From positions 6,324,001 through 6,388,000 of the forward strand of contig NZ_QBDT01000001.1 in assembly GCF_004124325.1 (NCBI RefSeq): DNA of 64,000 nucleotides, in the 5' to 3' direction. The DNA is from Streptomyces sp. L2. Its GTDB lineage: Bacteria; Actinomycetota; Actinomycetes; Streptomycetales; Streptomycetaceae. The translations under genes were made by a program, and so were the position numbers. Each line of letters starts with the position of its first letter. Position 1 is the stretch's first letter. Below, in pieces: positions 18,407 to 27,537 of this stretch. Below the pieces are notes generated by a model that did no database searches, was not told where the DNA came from, and was given only the letters and a program-made list of their open reading frames with translations.

Positions 18407-18413
18407 GCCACTT
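18389..18413. terminator. Hairpin overlapping the GH39-like stop codon
   Basis: AAGTGGCTCA and TGAGCCACTT form a perfect 10-bp stem with a 5-nt loop, located between two convergent genes; it includes the last codons of the GH39-like gene. Confidence 0.7.
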
Positions 18414-18421
18414 CGCCCCGC

Positions 18422-21400
18422 TCACTTCATCGTCAGGAAGCGTTGGAGCAGTGCGGCCAGGAACAGGGTCAGGAGGGGGAGGGAGAACCAGAAGCTGCCT
18501 TGGAGCAGGCGTAGTTGCCGGATGGTCGGGCGGGCTGCCACTCGGAGCAGTTCGCGGGCGGTGAGCAGCAGGATCAGGGCCACGGCGGCCAGGGCGCCGA
18601 CCACCGACCAGGGGGTCCAGGTCACCTGCGGGCCGATCGGGCCCGGTGCCGGTTTCGGGACCGGGCCGGGCGGCTGCTTGCGCATGGCGTACACGGTGAC
18701 GTCGTCGTTGCGGAGGACCTTGGTCAGGTCCTGCCGGTTGTCGAGGTTGCGGATCAGCCCGGACTCCCAGGCCGGGGCGTAGCCCGCGTCCAGCCGCAGG
18801 TACGTCACCTGGCTTTCGTTGATCATGAGGTACGAGTTCGGGCCCGCGTCCTTCAGGGCCTTCACCAGGCCCGACACCAGCCGCGGGTCGGCCGGTGCCA
18901 GGGTCGGCACGTAGTTCACCCGCTCCATGTCCCGCGCGCCCCACGGCAGCGCCGGAGTCACGTCGTTGACCGTGTCCTGGGTCAGCCACAGCAGCCGTAC
19001 CGTCGGCTTGTCGTGCGCGTACACCCAGTTCATCGCGGCGACCTCGCCGGGCCGGGTCCGCTCGAACGGCTCGTTGCCCCAGCGGGCGACCAGGAAGCCG
19101 CCCATGAGCAACAGCCCGACCAGCAGCGCGGCGACCGGGGCCAGCCGGTTGCGGCCCTTCGCCCGTTCCCCGGCGGTGGCTCCGGTGCGCGGGAACAGCG
19201 CGAGGGCGCCCAGCAGGGCCGCGCCCGGGAGGGCGAACATGAAGACGCGCAGCGCCATCTCACCGCCGTACGACTGCATCCCGAAGCCCAGGAACGGCAC
19301 GAACGTGAGGACCAGCAGCGAGCGTTCGCGGTACCGGTTCAGGCGCCGGCGCAGCCAGCCCCAGCAGGCGAACCCCAGGACGGAGCCGGCCAGCAGCACG
19401 CGGGTGTACAGCACCAGCTTGTGCGTCGGACTGCCGCCCTGGATACGGCCGGACACCGACGTCGACACGTTGCCGCCGACCCCGCCGACCCCGCCGAACA
19501 GGTCGTCGAAGTGCCCCGACCAGTACGGCTCGGCCATGAAGCCGAGCCAGGCCGCGACGACCACCGCGAACAGGATGGGCAGCCCGCGCAGTTCGGAACG
19601 CCGGGCGAGGACCAGGACCGCGAGCACGCCAAGCATCACGAACGGGGTGAGCTGGTGCGCCGGGACGCTCGCCGCGAACAGGCCGATCAGCACCAGCAGC
19701 AGGACGGCCCGTTGCCGCCGGTCGGCCGGCTCGACCTCGGCCTCACCCGGCCGGTACCGCGTCCAGAGCACGCGCGGGGCGCGGAACCAGACCAGCAGGA
19801 CCGCCACGAACATCAGGTACAGCAGATAGGTGAAGCCCTGCGGGGAGAAGTAGTCCTGGCCGACCCAGCCGCTCAGCACGAACAGCCAGATCCCGGTCCA
19901 CTTGGCCCGCCAGCTCGCCCGCAGCGACCGGGTGAGCAGGAACATCGGTGCCAGGTAGGCGAGTTGGACGGCGGTCGGCCACCAGCGGATGACCTCGGTG
20001 AAGTCGCTGATCCCGCAGGCCCGCCCGACGAACGCGGCCACCGCGAAGAACCCGGGCCAGCTCCAGCGGGCGTCCAGGTCGGGTACGGCGGACCCGGTGC
20101 GGTCGATGTAGTCGATGAAGCCGAGGTGCTGCCAGGCCGTGGGGAACCGGGGCTCGGTCTCGATCACGGCGGGCAGCGCGTGCAGGGAGATCACCGTCGC
20201 CAGCAGCGTGACCAGCAGCAGCGCCCGGTGTTCCCGGCGCAGCCGGAGCAGCGCGGCGAACACCGTGATCAGCAGGGCCGCCCCGGCCAGCGTGGGCAGG
20301 GGCAGCACGGAGACCAGCCCGAGCCCGCCCATCCGGTCCAGATCGGTCTCGCCGAGCCGCGACGCGGGCACCCAGTACAGCAGCAGGGCGGCGACGAGGA
20401 GACAGCCGAGGACGACACCGGGGCGGGTGGGCAGCAGCCGGTGCCGGGAGGGGGACCGTGGTGGCTCCTCCGGCCCGCCGGTCTCCGGCACGTCGCCGCC
20501 GCCGGGCTCCGACTGCCGCGGCAGCAAGGCCCCGGCGGGCCCCAGCGACGCCTCCGTGCCCGGCTCCCGCTCCTCCACCGGCAGCCCCAGCCGGGGCCCC
20601 TCGGCCCCCGGCGTGCGTGACGTGCCCGGGGCCGGCCGGCCGGGCAGCGTCCACGTCGGCCGGTCGTCGCCGGCGGCGTCCGCGTCCACCACCGGCGTGC
20701 CCGCGGGCGGGGTTCCGGGCCCCGGGCGGACGTCCGGCCGGCGTTCGACGTGGTCGAAGTCGACGTGGATGCCGAGGGCGAGGGTGTCGCTGTCCAGCGC
20801 CCAGGCCGGGCCGCGCCGGCGCGGCGGGGCTGCGGGCACCGGGACCTCGCGCGGCCCCAGGTCGGCGAGGTCGCCGTCCGGTGCCGCCGAGTCCGGTACG
20901 GCGTCCGGCGCGGCCCGCAGCGTCCGCCACAGCCTCGGCGCGGCCAGCGTGACGATCACGGCGAGGCTGGAGATCTCGGCGACCCCGGCACCCGTGAGGC
21001 CCATCCGGGGCAGCAGGAGCAGCGTCAGCCCCAGCACGAGCACGCACAACAGACCCTGCATCCAGGCGAGTCCGCCGGTACGGCTCTGGGCGCGCAGCAC
21101 CGCGAAGTACGTCTCCATCACGACCCGCAGCAGCGCGCCGACGGCGAACCAGCGCAGCAGCGGGGTCGCCGCCTCGGCGTAGTCGTCGCCGAACACGCCG
21201 AGGATCCACGGGGCCGCGAGGAACAGGAGCCCGCAGATCGGCAGCATGATCCGGGCCATCCGCCGCAGCGCGGCCCGGGTGTTGGCGGCGAGCCGCGCCG
21301 GGTCGTGCGAGCCCTCGACCGTGAGGGACGCGCCCATGTTGATGGCGAGCAGGTTGACGGTGCCGCCGATGGTGGTGGTGATGTAGAAGTACGCGTTGTC

Positions 21401-22249
21401 CTCGGAGCTGACCTGCGAGGCGATGATCACCGGCACCAGGTAGACCACGGCGAGGGAGAACAGGGACCCGGTGTAGTCCCCGGCGAGGAACCGGCCGATC
21501 TCCTTCAGCGTGGGCGGACGGGCGCGGTCCTCGGTGGCCTTGACGTGCCGGGGGACCAGCCGCCGGAACACCAGCCAGCCCAGCGGCACCACGGAGGTGG
21601 CGATCGCCGCGACCCAGGACACGAAGACACCCGTGGTCGGGACGGCCACCGCGAACGCCACCAGCAGCGCCAGCTTGACCGCAGAGAACACGGTGTTGCC
21701 GGCCGGCACCCAGGGCGCGCTGCGCAGCCCGGTCAGCACCCCGTCCTGAAGGGTGAGCAGGTTCCAGGCGGCGACGGCCGCGATGAAGCCCAGCCCGTTG
21801 AGGGGGCCGTGCAGGAAGCGGTACGACGGTCCCCACGCGTCCAGGGTGAGCAGGAACACCCCGGCGGCCACCGCCACGACCAGTGAACTTCCCGCGTAGG
21901 TGCGCAGGATGAGGCGGCCGGTGCGCTGCCCGGACACCGGGATGAACCGGGCGAGGGCACCGGTCAGGGTCACCGCGGTCAGCCCGGCGAGGAGCTTCAT
22001 CGCGGCGATGGCGGCCGAGCCCTGCCCGACCGCCGACTCGGAATAGTAGCGGGCGGCGGCCAGCCAGAAGCCGAGGCCGAGGACGGCGGAGATGCCGGTG
22101 TTGAGCATCAGCGCGTAGGCGTTGCGGAAGAGCGGACTGCCGCCGGGCGCCCGGCCCATGCCGGGCAGACGCAGGCGGCGCCCCGACGGTGCGGGCGCCT
22201 CGGTGCCGGGCGCTGCGGCCTCGGTCGTGGTCGTGGTCGTGTCAGACAC
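18422..22249 (-). CDS. Fused Wzx-like flippase and polymerase-like membrane protein
   Basis: Very large membrane protein (1275 aa). Residues about 30-440 are a polysaccharide flippase of the MATE/PST group, with some 12 helices and motifs FRNAYALMLNTGI, GYT-like GDYTGSLFSL and YFYITTTIGGTVN. Residues about 440-600 are an acidic/Pro-rich linker. The rest has about 12 further helices, a large loop containing WSWPGFFAVAAF and QDYFSPQGFTYLLY, and a C-terminal soluble stretch, resembling Wzy or DUF6541-type polymerases/glycosyltransferases. The GTG start at 22249 overlaps the deacetylase stop by 8 nt. Together they suggest lipid-linked repeat export and polymerisation in one chain. A hidden stop correction is unlikely, as the frame is open throughout. 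Confidence 0.82.
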   Translation of the reverse strand: MSDTTTTTTEAAAPGTEAPAPSGRRLRLPGMGRAPGGSPLFRNAYALMLNTGISAVLGLGFWLAAARYYSESAVGQGSAAIAAMKLLAGLTAVTLTGALARFIPVSGQRTGRLILRTYAGSSLVVAVAAGVFLLTLDAWGPSYRFLHGPLNGLGFIAAVAAWNLLTLQDGVLTGLRSAPWVPAGNTVFSAVKLALLVAFAVAVPTTGVFVSWVAAIATSVVPLGWLVFRRLVPRHVKATEDRARPPTLKEIGRFLAGDYTGSLFSLAVVYLVPVIIASQVSSEDNAYFYITTTIGGTVNLLAINMGASLTVEGSHDPARLAANTRAALRRMARIMLPICGLLFLAAPWILGVFGDDYAEAATPLLRWFAVGALLRVVMETYFAVLRAQSRTGGLAWMQGLLCVLVLGLTLLLLPRMGLTGAGVAEISSLAVIVTLAAPRLWRTLRAAPDAVPDSAAPDGDLADLGPREVPVPAAPPRRRGPAWALDSDTLALGIHVDFDHVERRPDVRPGPGTPPAGTPVVDADAAGDDRPTWTLPGRPAPGTSRTPGAEGPRLGLPVEEREPGTEASLGPAGALLPRQSEPGGGDVPETGGPEEPPRSPSRHRLLPTRPGVVLGCLLVAALLLYWVPASRLGETDLDRMGGLGLVSVLPLPTLAGAALLITVFAALLRLRREHRALLLVTLLATVISLHALPAVIETEPRFPTAWQHLGFIDYIDRTGSAVPDLDARWSWPGFFAVAAFVGRACGISDFTEVIRWWPTAVQLAYLAPMFLLTRSLRASWRAKWTGIWLFVLSGWVGQDYFSPQGFTYLLYLMFVAVLLVWFRAPRVLWTRYRPGEAEVEPADRRQRAVLLLVLIGLFAASVPAHQLTPFVMLGVLAVLVLARRSELRGLPILFAVVVAAWLGFMAEPYWSGHFDDLFGGVGGVGGNVSTSVSGRIQGGSPTHKLVLYTRVLLAGSVLGFACWGWLRRRLNRYRERSLLVLTFVPFLGFGMQSYGGEMALRVFMFALPGAALLGALALFPRTGATAGERAKGRNRLAPVAALLVGLLLMGGFLVARWGNEPFERTRPGEVAAMNWVYAHDKPTVRLLWLTQDTVNDVTPALPWGARDMERVNYVPTLAPADPRLVSGLVKALKDAGPNSYLMINESQVTYLRLDAGYAPAWESGLIRNLDNRQDLTKVLRNDDVTVYAMRKQPPGPVPKPAPGPIGPQVTWTPWSVVGALAAVALILLLTARELLRVAARPTIRQLRLLQGSFWFSLPLLTLFLAALLQRFLTMK

Positions 22250-23045
22250 GGGAACGGATGGCCTTCCGGCGGACCTGGCGTGCTCTTCGGACGAGGGCGT
22301 ACCCCTGGGTGAGGGCGCGGTCCCGGGCGAAGGTGCGGGCGATCGCGCGGCCCTGGAGCAGCCGCGCGAACTCCTCGGCACCGGTGCTCCGCCGGACCGT
22401 GACGCGCCGCAGGGCGTACGGCCCCTGCCGGCGGCGGGCGAGCGCGTTGCCGACCGCGAGTGCCTGGTCGTAGCCGGCCGTGCGCACGGCCCGGCGGACC
22501 CGGCGGTCGGAGTAGCCGTACGGGTAGGCGAACGACACTGGCCCGACGCCGCCCAGTTCGGCGGCGATGATCTTCGTGCTGTCGGTCAGCTCGGCGGCCA
22601 GGGCGCTGTCGTCGAGCTGGTCGAGCTGCGGGTGGGTGTGGCTGTGCCCGCCGATCTCGACGCCGGCCGCGGCGAGTTCGCGCACCTGGGCCCAGTCGAG
22701 CATGGTGTCCAGGCCGCCTCCGGTGTCGTGGGCGCCCCTGATCCAGCCCGTCGAGACGAACAGGGTGGCGGGGAAGCCGTGCCGGCCGAGGACGGGCAGC
22801 GCGTACCGGTGCACGCCCTCGTAGCCGTCGTCGAAGGTGATCAGCACCGGCCGGTCCGGCAGCGGCCGGCCGGACCGCCAGCACGCCGCCAGCTCGGCGG
22901 TGGTGAGGGGGGTCAGGCCCAGGTCCGCGACGAGCGCCATCTGCCCGGCGAACGCCTCCGGCGCGACCGACAGCCCCCGAGTGGCGTCGTTCGGCACGGT
23001 CGCCACGGAGTGGTACATCAGAATCGGCACGGCCGCGTCACTCAT
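22242..23045 (-). CDS. Polysaccharide deacetylase (NodB family)
   Basis: Deacetylase of 267 aa (carbohydrate esterase family 4). Motif 1 is VLITFDDGYEG with the metal/catalytic Asp pair, motif 2 is EIGGHSHTHPQLDQL with the HxxxxH-type ligands, and motif 3 is FAYPYGYSD. There is no signal peptide and the C-terminus is very basic (RRARQVRRKAIRSRV). Start ATG (23045) overlaps the upstream glycosyltransferase stop (ATGAGTGA). It probably modifies N-acetylated sugars of the polymer made by this locus. Confidence 0.9.
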   Translation of the reverse strand: MSDAAVPILMYHSVATVPNDATRGLSVAPEAFAGQMALVADLGLTPLTTAELAACWRSGRPLPDRPVLITFDDGYEGVHRYALPVLGRHGFPATLFVSTGWIRGAHDTGGGLDTMLDWAQVRELAAAGVEIGGHSHTHPQLDQLDDSALAAELTDSTKIIAAELGGVGPVSFAYPYGYSDRRVRRAVRTAGYDQALAVGNALARRRQGPYALRRVTVRRSTGAEEFARLLQGRAIARTFARDRALTQGYALVRRARQVRRKAIRSRV

Positions 23046-24747
23046 ACCCGCCCTCCTCGTCCAGACCCGTCCCACCGGCCCGTCCGGCCATCGCGGTCCC
23101 GCCGGACCCGTCGGCCGCCGTGCCCGCGGCGCTCCCGTGGGCCTGTGCGGGTTGGCCGGCCTGCGCGGCCGCTGCCGGCCCGCTGGCCCCTTCGGTCTTC
23201 GCGCTCCCGGCGGACCCGGCGCCCGCCGTGCTCCCGGCGGTACTCCCGTGGGCCTGTGCGGCCTGGCCGGCCCGCGCGGCCGTCGGCGGCCCGCCGGGCC
23301 GTTCGGCCATCGCGCTTCCGCCGGACCCGTCGGCCGCCGTGTCCGCGGCGCTCCCGTGGGCCTGTGCGGGTTGGCCGGCCTGCGCGGTCGCTGCCGGCCC
23401 GCTGGCCCCTTCGGTCTTCGCGCTCCCGGCGGACCCGGCGCCCGCCGTGCTCCCGGCGGTACTCCCGTGGGCCTGTGCGGCCTGGCCGGCCCGCGCGGCC
23501 GTCGGCGGCCCGCCGGGCCGTTCGGCCATCGCGCTTCCGCCGGACCCGTCGGCCGCCGTGTCCGCGGCGCTCCCGTGGGCCTGTGCGGGTTGGCCGGCCT
23601 GCGCGGTCGCTGCCGGCCCGCTGGCCCCTTCGGTCTTCGCGCTCCCGGCGGACCCGGCGCCCGCCGTGCTCCCGGCGGTACTCCCGTGGGCCTGTGCGGC
23701 CTGGCCGGCCCGCGCGGCCGTCGGCGGCCCGCCGGGCCGTTCGGTCCTGGTGGTCCCGTGCACACCCTCGGCCATGTCGATCGGGACCACCGTGAACGCC
23801 GGTCCGCCGCGGCGGGAGCGTACGCCGCCCATCACGTAGCCGCTCGCCGCCGTGAGGACGCCGGCGACGATGGCGGCCGCGCGGCCGGCGCCGCCGGGGC
23901 GGGCGAGCAGGGCGTCGCGCAGCCCGCGGGCGACGCCGGCGGGCAGGACGCGGGTGGTGTACCGGCGTTCGGACTCCAGGCCCTTGACAGCGCCGACGCT
24001 GCGGGCGACCAGCGCCTTGGACAGGCCCTCGGCGTAGGCGCGGGTGCGGAAGTACGCGAAGTGCTCGCGGGCCGCGGGCACCCGGTGGTGGATCACCGCG
24101 CGGTCGTCGATGAGCAGGACGGCGTCCGGGCGGGCGCGGGTGAGGCGGATGCACAGTTCCGTCTCCTCGCAGCCCAGCGGGCGCCGGTCGCCGTCGCGGC
24201 CGATGCCGGTGGCGAACCCGCCGGCCGCGTGGAACGCCGTACGCCGGAAGGAGGCGTTGCCGCCGAGGACGTTACGCACCCGGACCCGGCCGGGCGGCAG
24301 GCCGCGGTAGGTGCAGCCCACCACCCAGTCGAACTCCTCCGGGAACCAGGCCGGGCGCCGGCCGGACGCCCAGACGGGTTCCGTGCGCCCGCCGACCGCC
24401 AGCACGCGCGGGTCGGCGTAGCCCTCGGCGAACCGGCGCAGCCAGTCCCGTTCGGCGACGGCGTCGTCGTCGAGGAACGCGATGACCTCGCCGTCGGAGG
24501 CGGCGATGCCGGTGTTGCGGCCGGCCGACAGCCCGCGCGGGCCGGCGTTGGGCAGCACCCGGACGTCCCCGGCCTCCTTGTACTCGCGGCCCAGCCGGTC
24601 CAGCAGGGCAGGGTTGTGGTCGACGACCAGGAGCGTCTCGCGCGCCCGGTACGACTGCGCGCGCACCGAGGCGACCGCCGCGAGGATGTCCTCCCAGCGG
24701 TCCTCGGTGTACACGCAGATCACGACGGAGATGCCGGGATCGCTCAA
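23038..24747 (-). CDS. Family 2 glycosyltransferase with a repeat tail
   Basis: Protein of 569 aa. Residues 1-310 are a GT-A family 2 enzyme: ISVVICVYTEDRW, GLSAGRNTGI, VIAFLDDDAVAE (DxD metal site), GGNASFRR and GCEETELCIRL (acceptor acidic pair). One membrane-associated stretch follows (GRAAAIVAGVLTAASGYVMGG). Residues about 335-553 are three near-identical 73-residue repeats rich in Ala, Gly, Gln and His. The TTG at 24747 is chosen: it overlaps the upstream TGA (TTGA) and has GGGGAG 8 nt before. Sugar donor unknown. The tail looks disordered. Confidence 0.87.
   Translation of the reverse strand: MSDPGISVVICVYTEDRWEDILAAVASVRAQSYRARETLLVVDHNPALLDRLGREYKEAGDVRVLPNAGPRGLSAGRNTGIAASDGEVIAFLDDDAVAERDWLRRFAEGYADPRVLAVGGRTEPVWASGRRPAWFPEEFDWVVGCTYRGLPPGRVRVRNVLGGNASFRRTAFHAAGGFATGIGRDGDRRPLGCEETELCIRLTRARPDAVLLIDDRAVIHHRVPAAREHFAYFRTRAYAEGLSKALVARSVGAVKGLESERRYTTRVLPAGVARGLRDALLARPGGAGRAAAIVAGVLTAASGYVMGGVRSRRGGPAFTVVPIDMAEGVHGTTRTERPGGPPTAARAGQAAQAHGSTAGSTAGAGSAGSAKTEGASGPAATAQAGQPAQAHGSAADTAADGSGGSAMAERPGGPPTAARAGQAAQAHGSTAGSTAGAGSAGSAKTEGASGPAATAQAGQPAQAHGSAADTAADGSGGSAMAERPGGPPTAARAGQAAQAHGSTAGSTAGAGSAGSAKTEGASGPAAAAQAGQPAQAHGSAAGTAADGSGGTAMAGRAGGTGLDEEGGYE
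23087..23743. repeat. Three 219-bp tandem repeats in a coding region
   Basis: Copies begin at 23087, 23306 and 23525 (period exactly 219 bp, 73 codons) and differ by only a few bases. Each copy also contains two weaker half-units around the GQ-AQAHGS motif. They encode the tail of the glycosyltransferase. Confidence 0.9.
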
Positions 24748-25565
24748 GACACTTCTCCCCGCACCGTGTCGAGCAGGGGGGAGTGCTGTTCCTGGCGGCG
24801 CAGCTCCCGGCGGTTGGAGCGCTCCTTGAGGATCACCTTCAGCACGCGCAGCCCGTCCCGCACGGCGCGCAGATTGCTCGCGCCGTGGATGCGGAGGTAC
24901 TCGTGGCTGGGGATCTCCTGCACCTTCAGCCCCGCCTTGACGACTCTGATGTTCATCAGGGTCTCGACTTCGAAGCCGGTGCAGTCCAGCTCGATCTTGT
25001 CCAGGCAGTGCCGCCAGAACGCGTTGTAGCCGTAGCAGAGGTCGGTGTAGCGGGCGCCGAACTTGCGGTTGACGGTGGTGCACAGCGCCCAGTTGCCGAG
25101 CTTGCGGATGAACGTCATGTCGTCGGTCCCGCCGCCGTTGGCGAAGCGCGAGCCCTTCGCGAAGTCGGCGCCGGAGACCAGCGCGGAGACGTAGGACACG
25201 ATCTCGTTGCCGTCGGCCGAGCCGTCCGCGTCGACCATGACGATGATGTCGCCGGTGCACGCCTCGAACCCGGTGATCAGGGCATCCCCCTTGCCCCGGC
25301 CCCGCTGCTCGACGACCCGGACCGCCGGCCACAGCGAGCGGGCCACCTCCACGGTGTCGTCCGTGGAGTTGCCGTCCACGAGCACCACTTCGTGTATCCA
25401 GTCCGGAAGTGTCTTGAAGACGTACGGCAGGTTCTCCGCCTCGTTCATGGCGGGAATCACCACGCTCACGGGCGGCGTGATCGCCAGGTGGGAGGAGATG
25501 GGCCGGTAGTCGGCGGCGGTCAGCGGATCCTGGCCCGAACTAGGCGGGCGCAGCACGGAACTCAT
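24744..25565 (-). CDS. Family 2 glycosyltransferase (DPM1-like)
   Basis: Cytoplasmic GT2 enzyme of 273 aa, close in pattern to dolichol/polyprenol-phosphate sugar synthases: VSVVIPAMNEAENLPYVF, VVLVDGNSTDDT, RGRGKGDALITGFEA, IIVMVDADGSADG (DxD) and GSRFANGGGT. No C-terminal membrane helices are present. It probably makes a polyprenyl-phosphate sugar for the downstream polymer genes. It is the first gene of a four-gene operon with start/stop overlaps. ATG at 25565 follows AGGG at a loose spacing. Confidence 0.9.
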   Translation of the reverse strand: MSSVLRPPSSGQDPLTAADYRPISSHLAITPPVSVVIPAMNEAENLPYVFKTLPDWIHEVVLVDGNSTDDTVEVARSLWPAVRVVEQRGRGKGDALITGFEACTGDIIVMVDADGSADGNEIVSYVSALVSGADFAKGSRFANGGGTDDMTFIRKLGNWALCTTVNRKFGARYTDLCYGYNAFWRHCLDKIELDCTGFEVETLMNIRVVKAGLKVQEIPSHEYLRIHGASNLRAVRDGLRVLKVILKERSNRRELRRQEQHSPLLDTVRGEVS

Positions 25566-25957
25566 GGGTTTTTCCCTCTCGTCCGGTGGACCGCCCGCCC
25601 CTGGGCGGCCCGGCTGTGTGTCCGGTTCGAAAGGGGGGTTCTCATCGTCGGCACGGCACGGCGGACCGCCCGTGCGCTCGGATGAGCTGGCAAAGCTGGC
25701 CGGCCCGCCGGAATGAGAACGGCGCCCGGTCGCGCGGCACGGCCCGGCCACCGATGCGGTCACCGAGCACGGCACCCCCCTACCGCGCCCCGCGCCGGTA
25801 CGTCACGGCCCTGAGCCCTCCCCTGAACCGTGTGCTGACGGACCGATGCGGGTGAGATGTACGACGGTATTGACGGTTGAAGCGGAATAGCAAGACCTGG
25901 AACGAAGTCTCACTATTTTCGTTGGTTTGACCCTTACAGCACGTTAGCCGACTTTGT
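25566..25957. other. Intergenic region upstream of the EPS-type operon
   Basis: Leader and promoter DNA of the glycosyltransferase operon (minus strand). It holds a short hairpin, CCGCCC/GGGCGG (25591-25608), in the leader. The segment 25855-25945 is markedly AT-richer than its surroundings, as expected of a promoter region. No gene is supported here. Confidence 0.55.
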
Positions 25958-26392
25958 TCACCCTTGCGGGCGTTTTGCCGAACGGGCCTTTTCCCGGACG
26001 AGGGCCGGGAGCAGCAGGGCGAGGCTGAGCGCGGTCACCGCGACGACCCCGCCGCGCACCGACCAGCGGTGGACGGCCAGCATGCCCTGCGCCACCAGCA
26101 TGTTGAGGACCACCGAGCCCGCAAGGGCGCTCAGGGTCCGGCCGAAGATTTCCAGCCCCCGCAGGTGCGCGGCGATGGCCGCGGCCGGCGCCACGAGCAG
26201 GAAGAACAGGGTGCACGGAGCGCGCAGCGGTGAGCCGTAACCGGTGAGTGCGAGCGTCGCGCCCACCGCGGCGACGGCCGTGGCGGCTCCCGCGAGCAGC
26301 GGCGTCAGGCCCCTCCCCGGACCCTGCCGTGCCCCGTCGGCGCCGCGCTCGGCGCCGTCTGGTGAAGGTGTCTTGATGTGCAAGGTCTGCAT
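25958..26392 (-). CDS. Small multi-pass membrane protein
   Basis: Hydrophobic protein of 144 aa with about four membrane helices (LLAGAATAVAAVGATLALT, CTLFFLLVAPAAAIAAHL, TLSALAGSVVLNMLVAQGML, GGVVAVTALSLALLLPALV) and a basic tail. The ATG at 26392 is preferred; an in-frame ATG at 26461 would add 23 Arg-rich residues. No family recognised. It lies upstream of, and on the same strand as, the glycosyltransferase operon but 390 nt away, so a separate unit is likely. Confidence 0.65.
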   Translation of the reverse strand: MQTLHIKTPSPDGAERGADGARQGPGRGLTPLLAGAATAVAAVGATLALTGYGSPLRAPCTLFFLLVAPAAAIAAHLRGLEIFGRTLSALAGSVVLNMLVAQGMLAVHRWSVRGGVVAVTALSLALLLPALVREKARSAKRPQG

Positions 26393-26635
26393 TGGCGTCT
26401 TTGCCCCCCGACGCGCCGGATGCCGGGCTTCAATGTCGCGCAGCCGCACAAGCGCCGTCAAGACGACGGTCCGCCTTTAAACCTTCATTCCGGGCCACGT
26501 CGGGCACTTTCGAACATGATGTCGGGCGCCCCGAATCTAGTTGAGAACCGGAAAAATTCTTGTCATGGACACTTCCTGTCAACGCGCGTAGCTGGTACGA
26601 CAGTTAAGGCAGAGATCCTGCTAAAGGGAGGTTCC

Positions 26636-27442
26636 ATGAGACGTTCCCGACTTACCGGATTCGTGACCTCGCTCCTCCTCGCCGCCGGCCTCGGTCTCAC
26701 CGGGGCCGCTTCGGCGCAGGCCTCCTCGACAGCCGTGAGCGGCGGCTACGTGGCGCTCGGCGACTCCTACTCCTCCGGAGTGGGCGCCGGCAGCTACATC
26801 AGCTCCAGCGGCAGCTGCGACCGCAGCACCAAGGCGTACCCGTACCTGTGGAACAGCGCCCACTCCCCGTCCTCGTTCGCCTTCAACGCCTGCTCGGGCG
26901 CCACCACGGACGACGTCCTCGCCGGCCAGCTCGGCTCGCTGAACTCCTCCACCGGCCTGGTCTCCATCACCATCGGCGGGAACGACGCCGGGTTCGCCGA
27001 CGTCATGACGACCTGCGTCACCTCGTCCGACAGCACCTGCCTGTCCCGCATCAACACCGCGAAGGCGTACGTCGACTCCACACTCCCCGGCAAGCTCGAC
27101 AACGTCTACAACTCGATCAGGGCCAAGGCCCCGTCCGCCCGCGTGGTCGTCCTCGACTACCCCCGCTTCTACGAGCTGGGGCAGTTCTGCATCGGCCTCT
27201 CCGACACCAAGCGGTCCGCCATCAACAACGCCGCCGACGAGCTGGACAACGTCATCCAGAAGCGCGCCCTGGACCACGGCTTCGCCTTCGCCGACGTCCG
27301 CTCGGCGTTCTCCAGCCACGAGATCTGCTCCGGCAGCTCCTGGCTGCACAGCCTCAACTGGCTGGACATCGGCGAGTCGTACCACCCCACCGCGGCCGGC
27401 CAGTCCGGCGGCTACCTCCCGGCCCTCACCAGCGCCGCCTGA
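26636..27442 (+). CDS. Secreted SGNH/GDSL lipase
   Basis: Secreted esterase/lipase of 268 aa, strongly resembling the Streptomyces rimosus GDSL lipase from memory. Signal peptide to about residue 33 (ASAQA). Block I is ALGDSYSSGVGAGSY with nucleophile Ser44, block III ITIGGNDAGFAD supplies the oxyanion Gly/Asn, and block V SYHPTAAG carries His250. Six cysteines fit the three disulphides known in this group. ATG at 26636 follows AAAGGGAGG. It is monocistronic, ended by the palindrome at 27538. Confidence 0.94.
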   Translation: MRRSRLTGFVTSLLLAAGLGLTGAASAQASSTAVSGGYVALGDSYSSGVGAGSYISSSGSCDRSTKAYPYLWNSAHSPSSFAFNACSGATTDDVLAGQLGSLNSSTGLVSITIGGNDAGFADVMTTCVTSSDSTCLSRINTAKAYVDSTLPGKLDNVYNSIRAKAPSARVVVLDYPRFYELGQFCIGLSDTKRSAINNAADELDNVIQKRALDHGFAFADVRSAFSSHEICSGSSWLHSLNWLDIGESYHPTAAGQSGGYLPALTSAA

Positions 27443-27537
27443 CCCCTCGGGTACGCCCGTAGGGGTGAACTTCGAGGGTGAACTTCCGGAGCGACCTCTC
27501 GCGCTCGGTTCTCAGGACGAGTTCGGAGGTGACGCGT

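Noticed and set aside
23038..23765. Collagen-like Gly-Pro-rich reading frame over the glycosyltransferase repeats
   Set aside because: It is another frame of the same 219-bp repeat, which has no stops in several frames. The GT2 frame has the enzyme domain and a start/stop overlap.
17000..25600. Antibiotic or specialised-metabolite gene cluster
   Set aside because: No PKS, NRPS, terpene or RiPP core genes; the content fits a surface polysaccharide locus.
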